A DNA stretch of 64,000 bases from Buddleja alternifolia (taxonomy: Eukaryota; Streptophyta; Magnoliopsida; Lamiales; Scrophulariaceae): the NCBI GenBank assembly GCA_019426215.1, contig CM033405.1:33634199-33698198 (forward strand), in the 5' to 3' direction. The notes under the pieces were generated by a model. That model was given only the letters and a program-made list of their open reading frames with translations. It was not told where the DNA came from and did no database searches. Of this stretch, positions 32,437-44,523 are shown piece after piece. Position numbers and translations under genes: made by a program. Every line of letters starts with the position of its first letter. Position 1 is the stretch's first letter.

Positions 32437-33136
32437 TGTGTCTGTGTATATATATTTATATAAATATACATATATATATATATTCATTAATCTATTGTTC
32501 GTACTTCACATTTTGGACCCATTAATTATTTTGACGTGTCATAGTCAGATTAATATATTTTCTTAATAGTTAATATTTAAATATTAATTATGCGTATTAT
32601 ATTAAAGTTAGTACCAAAATATATTAACTTTTTTAATATAAAAATTTCACAAGTTTAGGTGACACATCGTATCCAAATAAATTAACTTAAAAATAAGGTT
32701 AATTTAATGAAAATTTTCAAATGTGAACTTCATTTCTTATGAAATCTGCATGAATTAAATTTACTTCTTCCAAAAAAAATAAAAAAATGTGCATGAACTA
32801 AATATTAAGAAGATCTTTACTCTATTTTTAGACACAACCAAACATTATTATGGAATCAGATAACTGAGAATCTGATTACCAGATATATAATTCTCAATTT
32901 GAATTACATTCCCTGACAAACAAACGAAGCTTTAATATTTCAAAAATTTTAAAAATTAAAATGTTTTTATTGGTTGAGATTTTATGGCAAATATTAATTT
33001 TAAAATCATCCAAAATTCCCAAAAAATCAGTCTCCTGTTAACATGACTTAGTTCTCTAATTATGGTATGTCATATTATGGTAAGTCAATTTTGTTATAAG
33101 TAGCCTAAATTTATGCTATATTATCTTATTATAATA

Positions 33137-33501
33137 CTCCATCCGTCACGAAAAGGATGTCTACTATTTCATTTTTGTCTGTCCCAAAATGATTGTCCCT
33201 TACTATAAATGTATGTATTTATTGTCTAATCTAACTATATTACCCTCTATTTTAATTGAGAAATATATAATTAATTCATTTTTACTTTAAAACTGCAATC
33301 GCATTTAAGGAAAATAGTTCCACACATGGATAAATGATAATATACAATAGTGATAATTTAAACTAGAATCATGGTATGTTTTAGAAGGTAATAATATTAA
33401 TTGTCTTTTGTTTTATGAAAAGAGTATTTTAGAAAAATAATAGACTTTTGATAATTTTTAAGAAAAGTCAAAAGGGACATCTTTTTTTGGGACAGATGGA
33501 G
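33137..33501. mobile_element. Stowaway-type MITE
   Basis: 365 bp between TA dinucleotides (33135-33136 and 33502-33503), with ends CTCCATCCGTCACGAAAAGG and, in inverse, CTCCATCTGTCCCAAAAAAA. This is the Tc1/Mariner-related Stowaway signature (CTCCxTCCGTC, TA target). Confidence 0.9.
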
Positions 33502-33504
33502 TAT

Positions 33505-33650
33505 TTAAAATGAATGCCACAAATGGTTCCATTTTTTATCAATGTGGATAATGAGTTGGACAAGTTCTTCTTTCACCATTTTACCACAATGGATTGTTAC
33601 CTAAAATAGTTTTATATCTAATTTAAGAATTGTAAGTTATAATCATTATT
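33505..33650. repeat. Right copy of the direct repeat flanking the nested block
   Basis: Diverged copy of 27865-28020. It starts immediately after the Stowaway end. Confidence 0.55.
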
Positions 33651-33729
33651 ATGAATATAATATATATATATATATATATAGTATTATTATAGGTTACCAT
33701 TACTTAATTCAATCTTACCCAAAAAAAAA

Positions 33730-33941
33730 TACTTACCAATAATAACTATTTGTTGGTTATATGTATGCACTCCATCATCTAATTCAGACTTACCAAATCT
33801 AGTCAATCAATTACGGATTTTAAGCATAAATCAAATTTTAGGCACATGGTCATTTTTCCATATTTGATTATTTGAAACACTCAATTGGAAAGTTCCTTAC
33901 ATAATATTTAATTAGGTAAATGTAACTTATAGCAATTATTA

Positions 33942-33976
<35 letters not shown>

Positions 33977-34110
33977 TACACATATATACTTACCACTAAT
34001 AACTATTTGTAGGTTATATATATAATCATCTAATTAAGGTGAATATAAATATATACTTACCAATGATAACTATTTGTAGGTTATATGTATAATCGGCTAA
34101 TTAAGGTGAT
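33730..34110. repeat. Three-copy repeat of a TACTTACCAATAATAACTATT unit
   Basis: ACTTACCA-TAATAACTATTTGT-GGTTATAT occurs near 33731, 33988 and 34055, separated by TA microsatellites. Confidence 0.65.
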
Positions 34111-34238
34111 ATATATATGTATATATAAGAATTTATTGTAGATTTTTTTTTAAAAAAAATAAATACTACAAATGATTGATTTCGTACATGAATGCGTAAA
34201 CATTATTTTTGTTAATTCAGCTTACTATATACTAATTC

Positions 34239-34271
<33 letters not shown>

Positions 34272-34276
<5 letters not shown>

Positions 34277-36537
34277 CAAGATCGAATACATATCCTCTCT
34301 TAGATAAGATCTAAGACTCAATATACATCATTGGATATATTAAATCCAACAGTACAAAAAATAAGGAAGAAACAGGCAGGAAAAAATGGAAAATAGGGAT
34401 TAGGGGTATAATGGACAAAATGGCAAAATTATACATCACCCATTTACCAAAAATAACGGCAATCATCTCCTGCAATCTCTCAAAAATTGATACCCACGAA
34501 CTCAACCATTTATTATCACAATCTCAGCCCAAGATTAACGCAATCAATTTATAGAATCGTATTAACCTCAGATTTCGTTCGATTATCACAAAAAAAATTC
34601 TGAAACCCACATGTTCTGGAAATTCTGAAACCCACGAAAAAATTCTGAAAATCGAGATTGCAAACCCAGAATCTGAAAAGATTGAATTTCACATGTTTTC
34701 GCTTATATCATTGTTATTTGCTTTGATTTTTGATTTTTGAATGTTCTGTTATTTCTGTATATTGCTTAATTAGTAAACTATAATGGTGATATACCATATA
34801 TTGTGATTTGAACACATTATACAGCTCATTATATTACATTATATAGCGTATTATATTACATTATACAACTCATTATATTACATTATACAGCGTATTATAT
34901 TACATTATACAGTTCATACAATAGGGATATACAACATGTGATTGTGCTCTTTTCAACAGTCAGTTGAATATATTATACAGCATTTTGTACTACATTATAC
35001 AGTATATTATAATCTATTATACAATATCATATAAGCCATTATACATTGAATCCAATAGCTAATTAATCCATTATATAATAGTTAATAATCAAATATACAA
35101 TAAATATAAACAAGGTAAAGTACGAAAATAAATAAAAATAAAAATAAAAATCCGACTGAAAACACAAAAACACGAAAAAACCTATTAAAACGATGGAATT
35201 TGGACCCGATAGGGTGGTGCTCAGCATACTTATGATATATATAATAGTTAATAATCAAATATACAGTAAATATAAACAAGGTAAAGTACGAAAATAATGG
35301 AAATAAATAAAAATAAAAATAAAAATCCGACTGAAAACATAAAAACGCGAAAAAACCTATTAAAATGATGAAATTTGGACCCGATAGGGTGGTGCTCAGC
35401 ATACTTATGCTGAATTGTTTTTAAAACGACATTTCCTGCAAGATTGAAGTAGAGCTTGGGACCAAATTCCAAAAACAGTTTTTGCCTTTCGGAAATTTAA
35501 AATATATATATTTTTTATTTTTTTAAAGCAAAACGCAGTAGATGAGTGATGATATACAATGTAGTATTTAGTGACATCACAATTAGTGATTTTTTAAACC
35601 ATCATACAGTAGCTTATAAACTATTATACAGTAGTTTGTAAACCATTATACAGTAAATACAACTGTAATATACAGTGTGTGATTAGTGACATATAATTAG
35701 TGATTTCAAACCATTATATAGTATCTTATAAACAACTATACAGTATGTTATAACATTTTATACAATATCTTACAACCCATTATAGAGTGTGTGTTTATAC
35801 ATCATACAATTACAATTTTATAATTATTATACAGTATCTTATAAGTCATTATACATTATGTTATAACACATAATACAGTGTATTGTAACTCATTATACAG
35901 TATATTGGCTGAAGAATTGTTCATTCATCATCCCATTACCTGTGCATAGTTTCATGTGGCTAAAGCTTTTTCCATAATAATGAAACTGAAATTATGTGTG
36001 ATTAATTAATTTCCAATTTCTCATTAGGAGCTTCCAAATTCAAATCAATTATTTAAGTAGCAACAACAACTTCCGCCATGGCTGTTCTTCGGCGACGCAG
36101 GTGATGGCTTGACAATGACGTAATAAAAAACTATTGATAATGGAGGGAAAAAATGCAGAATTCGTGATGACGATGAATTGACGATTATGATTCGAAAGAA
36201 AAAAATGAATTTGGAAGCAGAATTGATGAATGATGAAGAAATTTTACGTTTTGGTAATGAAATTGATAATTTTGGATCGAATTATAATTAGAAATAAAAA
36301 ATGAATTGAGAAACAGAATCTGTTATGGAGCAATAACAGAGATTTGATTTTGATCCTGCATAATAATTGCATGAGTTTGTTACGATTTGTTGACTAAAAT
36401 GCCCCTACTAGCATTAAAAAATATTATATAATCTGAAATATGGGTTAAATCTAGACCTTAGGATCAAGTGTTATCAATGGTGTAGATTGAGTCTTATATC
36501 TTACCTAATCCAATAGGATGTATTTGATCCATACCCT
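34272..36537 (-). mobile_element. Copy B of the TA-targeting DNA element, inverted
   Basis: Starts AGGGTCAAGATCGAATACAT and ends GATGTATTTGATCCATACCCT, the inverse of copy A, with TA runs on both sides. It shares with copy A the ends, the segment around GATTTCGTTCGATTATCACA, the CATTATACA arrays and the CCTATCGGGTCC segment. It differs by an extra tandem duplication of about 180 bp (about 35040-35405) and by lacking the EF-hand fragment. Confidence 0.7.
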
Positions 36538-36610
36538 ATATATATATATAGTTACGCCTACATATTTAAATTATTAAGGAAAATATTTATTAAATTGTTA
36601 ATGGTCAAAG

Positions 36611-36642
<32 letters not shown>

Positions 36643-37000
36643 CAGTTTCTAAAATTGATGGTTAGACAATACAACTTAAATTTCTCAATGACCTCCTTAA
36701 ATTTAGTCTAAATATTTATTGTCTTAATATGAGTAACCCCAAATTTGAAAACCATTTCAATAGCTAGTGATCATGAATTCATGATATTTATATATCCTAT
36801 AACTGAGGGGACATTTAGCCAAATAGCCTCTTTTTCAAATTCTATTAAGGTAGTAGCAACTCCTTCACCCAACTACTTTTCTTTAATTGCACATGGGTCC
36901 AGTAACTTTTGGAGACATTTAACTTTGATCTTTTTAAAATAATTTTTTACAAAAGCAACATAATTACATAAAATATGAACAGTGTAACTAAATTTTTATC
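36538..37000. other. Intergenic between copy B and the endogenous pararetrovirus
   Basis: AT-rich with a TA run at about 36611-36642. The open frame 36745-36942 has no recognised family. Confidence 0.4.
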
Positions 37001-37174
37001 ATTTAACGAGTCAAGCGTTCTATTCTAAAATTCTCATGTAAGAGGGTTGCTTCGTAAATCCGATTGCTTCATCAATGAAGATTCATGTTGGATCTGGAGT
37101 AAAGTATATGTCTTACCATTTTGAATTTTAGAATATATTCTTAACTTATTTCACGATTTAAACTCAAGAATACT

Positions 37175-37186
37175 GCTCTGATACCA
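37175..37186 (-). other. tRNA-Met primer-binding site of the pararetrovirus
   Basis: The minus strand reads TGGTATCAGAGC, complementary to the 3' end of initiator tRNA-Met, the standard primer of Caulimoviridae and the usual zero point of their circular maps. It lies downstream of the TATA box in the transcript direction. Confidence 0.7.
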
Positions 37187-37638
37187 GATTGCTTGCACGC
37201 TAGGGGGAAGTATGCCGCACATTTTGTCTTCCAAGCGATATACACCGAGAAGGTAAACAAAGTCCTCCCAAAGCAGTATCAGAGATTATTGAAAACAAGA
37301 ATTTGTACAGTGGAAACATATTTTTGGGACGATGAAAGGGCAGAAGGTTACTGCAGTTCATTGTCTTTTTTTATTTTTTATTTGTTTTTGGAGCCTTTTT
37401 AATGTTTTTGTGCTTTTTGAGTATGAGAAAACTTTAACATTTTTAAATAGTAGGGGAATCCCGTCTCTAGGGAGTAGTTTACGCACTATGTATAATTATA
37501 AAGCATATAAAACTTACTAGAAATTTTGCACACAAAGAAGATATTTTATTACAGAGGAAAGTTGAGAGACTCTTTAGCAACCAAGAAATGTGAGTTGGAG
37601 AGTGTTAAGGTGCAAGTTTACAATATGAAAGATGAGGT

Positions 37639-37648
37639 CCTTATATAG
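37639..37648 (-). promoter_or_regulatory. TATA box of the pararetroviral promoter
   Basis: The minus strand reads CTATATAAGG, followed by ACCTCATCTTTC, similar in layout to other pararetroviral full-length RNA promoters. It sits between the last ORF and the primer-binding site, the expected intergenic region. Confidence 0.6.
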
Positions 37649-37978
37649 GCCTCAGATTTGAAATACATTACATCAAAATGAAAGAAAGATTTTACATCCA
37701 TGGTAGGTTGCTACAGTACCTGCCTATTATTGTACTACATACAATGTTCTATTTGAAGAAATGTCACAGGTGGCAAAAATGAACAGTAACAATGTACAGG
37801 AATCGTGTATTATTGAAGATGGTTGTCTGAATGTTGCTGTAGCATTTTGTCTGGTTGCTGAATTATTGTCCTGGTAAAGCTAGTGAATTTATTGCTTTTG
37901 TTTGGAATTCAATGTCTTTGTCTTGATATAGAATTATTGCTCTTTTGGTATGCTGATTCGCTATTGAAGCTTTATCTT

Positions 37979-39420
37979 CTAGTATGCATCTCGGCTGGTT
38001 CCTACTAAGTCTGGATCATCCTTTGGTTGATATTCTAAGCTCGTCATTGCTTTCTTTCCTAGTGTCGTAATCCTGTAATGACATCTGACCCTTGCTGGAA
38101 TAAAAATACTCTGATGAGGTGCTTGGAAAATGAGTTGGAAATTTGGTGATAAATCTAAAGATGGTATCATATATTATCGCTGTGTCATTCTTTTTATTTC
38201 TAGAGCTAGCTTGAGTTCTTCTGTGTCTGCTAAGGGATTTATTGCTTCATGGCATAGTCTGAACATTTCTGATTTAGCGGGTTCCCAACTTTCATAATTC
38301 TCATTTACAGTTATAAAGGAATGTCCTGATTCTACTCCGGTGGTATCCCAAATCGGAGGTAAAGATGCTACGTCTAGATGAAGATTGAATGTTCCTTGGC
38401 TGAACGAAAACTTGACCGTATCTGATATTAGCCGACCTAAATGTGCTACTTGATCTGGATCTGATACATATATTTTGGACACAAAACCATAGTCTAATAG
38501 CCGTTGCACGCTGATAAAATTATCATCTATCGATCATTCTCTAAATATTGATGTGTCAATATGGATATTTGGCCATGAGAAATACTTGACTGTATAAAAT
38601 TTTAGTGTTCCTTCCTGACGAATAGGTCTTCCTTTCCATTGCAATAAATGTGATCGAGGCTTTATTCCCTCTATTTGCTGATTCATAATGATTTGAGCTA
38701 CCTTTAGCATTTTTACATAAAAAAATTCTCTTGCTTTTTGCTAAATTATGGGTTATATTTCTTCCAGTAAGGCTAAAACGGTCTGACATGGATTGAAAAA
38801 GGTCCGAACGAATAAAAATTTGAAGCATTTATCCTTAATTTGTTTAGGAATCTCTCTTTCTTTTGGGCTTATAATATGGGCTTGAAGGTCTTTATGCTAG
38901 GCTAAAAGGTCCTGATAAAATTTATTTAGGTTGGTGAACTGTTTGGTTATGGTTTCAAGGTCATTTTCGAGCTGTATTACATCTGGGCTTAGAGGCTGCT
39001 TTCCTTTTGAAGTTATTTTGGGTTTTGCATTTCCTACATTAAGCTGTATGAAAAAGTTTTGGCCTAAAAGTCTTTTTGCTGCTGCTGCTGTGGATTCATA
39101 AAATTGCTTGAAAGGTACTAAATAACCTTTGGAAATCTTCTGAATGCTTTCTAAAGCCATCTGATCATCTTCAAAAATTTCGACTGGTTGTCCTTTGATA
39201 ACAAGTTAAGCCGCTGCTTCTTCTGTTGGAAATTTTTTATCTTCTTTCTCGAAATAGTAGCAGAGTGCGTTTAACGCTGATAATTTGCTGGATAGTGAAT
39301 TGACTTCCCATAATGCATTGAGTAAAATGCTCTGTTCTTCGGTTATATATGGAGTATCTTTCGGAGGTCTGAAAGCATGTCTAATTGGAAGTGCTATTTT
39401 GCCAAAAGTTTTAAAAACAT
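37979..39420 (-). pseudogene. Pararetroviral ORF downstream of polymerase, broken
   Basis: Four open pieces on the minus strand (39160-38897, 38828-38556, 38509-38174, 38170-37979) follow the RNase H end and precede the promoter. This is where the inclusion-body/translation-transactivator gene lies in many Caulimoviridae. I could not recognise the transactivator core motif itself, so the assignment is by position. Stops and frame changes separate the pieces. Confidence 0.5.
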
Positions 39421-39479
39421 TTTGAGTGGCTAGATTAAAAAATTGTGTTTCAATTGTAAAGGCTGGTCTATTCTGGATA

Positions 39480-41640
39480 ACTTGTTGAAAGTTAGGCCTG
39501 AGAGCTGGTCTTCGGGCTATTTGGTTGTGAGCTGCGGAGGTCGTGTTTGTCGGTTGTCCTGGTTGTTGGAGACCATGATCTGTGATCTAGAATTAAAGTT
39601 AACTGTCTGTTTAATATATTTGCTATGCTATTGTTTGATTCTTTAATATGTTCAAATTCTACTTCATATCCGTTACCTTCTATTGCCCTTTTAAAATTCA
39701 ACCATCTTTTAGTATTTTATTTTCGAGAATTTTCATTTTTTATGAATCTAACCACATCTTCACAATCTGTTCTAATGGTAAAAGATTTATTTAAATATAG
39801 TCTAAAATGGTCCATTGCTTTAACTATTCCTGCTATTTCGTAATTTAGACTGCTCCAATTACTTCATATTTTATTAAAGTTACCACTGGAATAAGCTGCT
39901 ATTATTTCTTCACTTTTTGGAGAAAATTTATGAGGTTTACATTTTAATATTGCTCTCCATCCTTCTACAGAGCCATCTACTTTTATTATGACATAATCAG
40001 TATTTAAAGGTTATTCTAAAGGCTTTAGGTCTTTAACGATTTCCTTAATTTTTCTAACTAGGTTAATATCTTTTTGATTAAAATGTCTCTGGCCAGACTT
40101 TCCTATTTTCTTATATAATGGTCCAACTAATTTACTAAGTTGAGGAATAAATTTTCTAGAATAATTTAATATTTCTTAGAAATGCTTGTATTTGTTTTAA
40201 GTTTTCTAGTTTATCGGAGAAATATAGAATCTTTTGAGTTATATGGAGTTGTAATTTAATCTGTCCATTTCCTATTTTCAGACCTAAAAAGCTTATCTTT
40301 CTCTTAAAAAGTTCCATTTTTTTAAGACACTACTATTCCGTTTTCTTCTATTAAATTAAACACTTGTTTTAAATGATCTTAATATTGTTTAATATTTTCA
40401 GAAGCTACTAAAATGTCATCTATATATACTAAACAAAAATCTATATGTTTAAATATACTATCCATAAATCTTTGAAATATTGCTAGAGCATTCTTTAGAC
40501 CAAAAGATAGAACATTCCACTGGAAATGTCCTTCACCACAGCTAAATGTTGTCCATTTTTTGTTTTCTTCTACCATTTTAATCTGATTATATCCGTTTTT
40601 TAGATCAAATTTTGAAAATATCTTTTATTTTGTATTATATTAATTAACTCATCTTTATTAAGTATTCTATAAGCATCATCTTCTATATTATTATTAAGTC
40701 TTTTATAATTATAGACTAGTCTAGGTTTTTCTCTTTTTATTTCTTCATTATTTCTTACTATAAAGACTGCCGATCTATGAGAACTATCACTTCTTCTTAT
40801 AATACCGATTTTTAACATTTCTTTTATTTGTGTTTTGAATTCCTTTATATCTTTGGACATATATTCTATAGTTGTTGTTCTTATTACTATATCAAGGTCT
40901 AAAATATTTAGTTTAAAGGTGTGTTTTACTTTATTGTTGGCCAAATCATCTCCAATAAACCCTAACATTTCTAACTTGTACAAAATTCTTTCATTTTCTA
41001 GGTTTAGAACTTCTAATCCTTTTCCTATATCTCTAATTTCTTCATCTAATAGGATGTCTAAGATTTCAGACTCTATATTGTTTTGTTCTAATTCTTTGAA
41101 AAAATCTAAATCATGACTACCATGTCCACCACGTTTCGCAGTCAACTCTGATTGTTTAATATATCTATTAGTTGGAAATGTATAATTATGTTCGGTAATA
41201 GTAATATAATTTTTTCCTACTAATATACTTCCATTTAATGCACATATAAAATTTAGCCCTAAAAGGAATTCTTGACTTGTTGTATTATCTGGTGCTATAA
41301 GTACTTGTCCTAAAGTATATTTGCTACTATAATTTCCTGAAAAATCTTTAAATTGTATTCCTATGTTAATTAATTCTTTTTTATTTTCATTAATCTATGT
41401 TCTGTTGTTCTACTGGTAACAATGTAACTTAATTGTTCTTCAAATTCTTTTGGTACAAGACTAGAACTAAGCATACTTTTTGTACTTCTTGTATCTAACA
41501 TGAGTTTAGTTTTAATATATTTTTCTTGATTAAACCATATTCTACAGTCTAAAAGTATTAAATTACTAGTATAAGGTACTTGTATTTGAGGTTCGTACGC
41601 TGTATTTTGTAGATAGGTTTCTTCTAATTGTTGGTTAAGT
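39480..41640 (-). pseudogene. Pararetroviral polymerase (protease, reverse transcriptase, RNase H), broken
   Basis: The protease motif region near 41487-41495 reads DTR where the active aspartic protease has DTG. The RT fingers/palm start lies in 41145-40600 (RLVYNYKRLNNN), and the catalytic YIDD box near 40410-40430 lies within the open piece 40576-40379. An RNase H tail with HIKESNNSIAN, a variant of the HIKGxxNxxAD form, is near 39650. Stops and frameshifts break the gene into at least five pieces. RNase H with no integrase after it separates this from LTR retrotransposons. Confidence 0.8.
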
Positions 41641-41663
41641 TCATCAAGTTCTTCTATAACTAC

Positions 41664-41930
41664 TCATTTTCCTTTATTTTGATTACTATTTATATTTTCA
41701 TTATTTTTTAATTTTAATTCTAATATTTGTATTTTTAAATCTAAATTTTCTATTTTTTTACTTAAGATCTCTAAATTTTCTTGTTTTTTACTAGGCTTTA
41801 GTGATACGTCGGTTGTTATGTTATAAGCCTCTTTAGCACAAATAAAATAAATTTCATCAAAATATATATTACATTTATATCTTAAATGCATATCAGGATA
41901 TAATCTACAAATATTACAGGCTATACTCAT
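41664..41930 (-). pseudogene. Pararetroviral cysteine-rich/coiled-coil segment
   Basis: Open piece of about 88 codons with CNICRLYPDMH and KCNIYFDEIYFIC cysteine pairs, followed by a heptad-like lysine/leucine/glutamate coiled coil. It lies between the coat zinc knuckle and the protease and is probably the N-terminal part of the polymerase ORF or a linker. Function not assigned. Confidence 0.5.
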
Positions 41931-41958
41931 AGTTCCTTTTCCATTTATATATTTATGA

Positions 41959-43646
41959 TCACATAAAACTATTCATATAAGTGTATTCTATTATATTTGA
42001 AATTTCTGGTCCTTCTTCATTTACTATACTATATACACTCTCATTATCACTTTCATTACCGTCTATACTTACTACATCTTCATCTAGTTGTTCTGCTATA
42101 GTTGCTTTTTCCATATTAAATTGCCTTTTCGGGCATCTATTAGCTAAAAGTTTAGGATCTCCACAAATATAACAAGTACATTTCCCAGTTGATGGCTTTC
42201 TAACATAATTAAGGGGTTTTCTTCCTTGTCTATATTGTCTAAAACTAGATTTTGGTTTATTGAATTTTCTTAATATTTTTCGTTTTGGTTTAAAGTGATT
42301 TCTTTGTCCATATTGTTGTGGAGTATATATAGTTTTTCTACAAAACTCATAAGATGGTGTTCTAATTTGTTCTCTAATGAATTCTTCTTTATACCATTCT
42401 TGAAGTTTAAAGAAAGTATATTGTACCCTAGGTCCTATACCTAATCCTGTAAGATTACCATTGCTATTTATCCATTCTTCATGTATTCTTTTTCCTAAAT
42501 CTTGTGGCAATTTTGTAAAATACATATTACATAATTTTTCGTCAAAAGCTTTATTAGCTTCTGCTATTAATCTTGTAAAAATCTTGATTAAAAGATATAA
42601 TATATTTATATCGGTTATAGTAAGTTGTTCTAGGTTTCTAAGGGCAGTATCTTATATGAATGTACTTTCTCTTCCTGGATCTATTCCTATCAAGGTTCTA
42701 ATAAAACTAGTAAAATTATAAGGATTATTTTCTAGGGCTTTTATTTCATTAATTTTAGTTGGATCATTTTTCTTTTTACTTTATCAAATAGACAATGATG
42801 TAGGTTTTAAGCATGTTTCTAAAAAGTTAAACATATCCATATCTGCCTTTTTATTTATTTCTCAATGTCTTATTACACATTGTTCCCATATATTTACTTC
42901 CTTTGACCACATTTGTGGGTTTCCCAATTCAATTACTAACATAGTTCTACTCATGGTTTTTCCCATGGGCTGCCTCATTTCTACATATTTTCCTAGTTGA
43001 GTTGATCCATATTCATATACTGAATTTTTCCATTCTGGTCATCCACTTAGTTCTACATTTTTAGCTGGAATTTCACTATAATCTGATTCTACTCTAGTTC
43101 TTTATCTTGGATTACTGCTAGTACTAGCCTGACTATCTGCCATAAAGGTTATTACATTACTATTCTTTTCCATATTTTTAAAGAATTTTTCAAATTCCAC
43201 TTTTCCTGAGCATATATCATCTACTAAATCAATATTATAATATTGTTCAAATTCTTCTTCATCTGATTCTAAATTTATATCTAAATTCATTGCTTCGAAG
43301 TACATTTTATCTACTAACTCTCTTAAATTATCTCAAATTTTTTTGTTAATATTTCTTTTATATTCTTAGGTCTGTAATCATTTTTAAGCTGACTTTCTAA
43401 TTGTCTTATCTCTTCATCTATTTCTTCTATATTTTCTTCTTCTTCTTCGCTTTCTATGTCAGATTCTATTTCCCAATTTGCAAATCTACTATTTATTCTA
43501 ACTTCTTCTTCTTCTATAATATTCATATAACTTGTTTCTGTTTCATTATTAGTTTCTTCTTCTAAATCTTCTAAATTTTCTTTGTGGTCTTGCTTTTGGT
43601 AATTAAAAAATCTAATAGAAGTTTGACCTCTACTATTTGTATACAT
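41959..43646 (-). pseudogene. Pararetroviral coat protein region, broken
   Basis: The minus-strand pieces 43646-43323 and 43305-43102 are strongly acidic (ESEEEEENIEEIDEEI), like caulimovirid coat N-termini. Piece 42525-41959 carries the basic, arginine/lysine-rich coat C-terminus and a zinc knuckle CYICGDPKLLANRC, in which the usual histidine is leucine. An acidic tail follows. Frames are interrupted between 43102 and 42525. Confidence 0.7.
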
Positions 43647-43703
43647 TACACTTTCTGCTAGAATTTTAACCGTATTATTTTCTTCTAAGTGTTTGGTTAA
43701 TCC

Positions 43704-44479
43704 TTATTCTTCTCCATTTAAATCGCTATTATCTATATTTAAGGGTTTAATCATTTTTACTCCTATTGAGGCTAATCCATCTATTATTCCGTTTATATTA
43801 ATTTTATATTGGGGGCAACTATTATTGATTACCCTTCCTAAGAATGCTATAGAAACAACTAAATTATTACCATCATATGTTTCATATCCTCTAGTTTGTA
43901 ATCCTATAGTGATTTTACTAATATCTTTAATACTTTTTATCATATTTGGAGCTACATAAAATATTCCTACATTATTATTCATATCTATTTCCATACTAGC
44001 AAACACTGCTCTTTTAGCATCTGTCCAACTTTTATCTAATAGTAAAACTAAAATCTTTCCACCGGTTCCTTTTCTAGTTAATCTTTTTATTCCTACAATG
44101 ATTAATCCTAAATGTATATATTTCTGTTTTAATTGTTTTATACAGTCTTGACTGACAAAGCTTATACTTTCCACATTTGATGTAACCTTTACTTCTTTTT
44201 CTCTGAATTTCTTAATTAAATGTGTGTTAAAATGTATTTTTCCTACTTTGTATAATGTTTTAGGTTTTAACTTATCTATTCCTTTGTTGTTATACAAATT
44301 AAGATTTTTTTCTACATCTATGATCTCTTCTAATTCTACTTCTCTAGCTGAGTTTTGGCTTCCTGACCCCTTGAATATTCTTTTAGTGAAAGTATTACTT
44401 ATTTTTCCTTTTTCATTTTCTTTGCTACTTGATTCACTTATAGTTCTACTAGTACCACTGAATGATCTCAATATTTTTA

Positions 44480-44483
<4 letters not shown>
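43704..44483 (-). pseudogene. Pararetroviral movement protein (30K family), 5' end disrupted
   Basis: About 259 open codons ending at 43704. The segment with ITIGLQTRGYETYDG and LVVSIAFLGRVINNS matches the core of caulimovirid cell-to-cell movement proteins, which form tubules through plasmodesmata. No ATG opens the frame: its upstream end runs into a TA microsatellite (44484-44521), which has probably replaced or expanded the original start region. Confidence 0.7.

Positions 44484-44521
<38 letters not shown>
44484..44521. repeat. TA microsatellite inside the pararetrovirus
   Basis: Pure TA run between the movement protein frame and the upstream ORF remnant. Confidence 0.9.

Positions 44522-44523
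<2 letters not shown>

Larger units (their letters stand above)
28106..32931. mobile_element. MITE-like element split by later insertions
   Basis: The left end GGCTCCGTTTGTTTGTCA plus TGGAATCAAAATTGAGAATCTGATT is matched in inverse by the right end GCTTCGTTTGTTTGTCAGGGA plus CAAATTGAGAATT. Inside lie the 2.5-kb element at 28392-30940 and the 1.1-kb element at 31201-32349, so the original unit was about 1.1 kb. The ends resemble hAT-like or Harbinger-like MITEs. No target duplication was settled. Confidence 0.5.
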
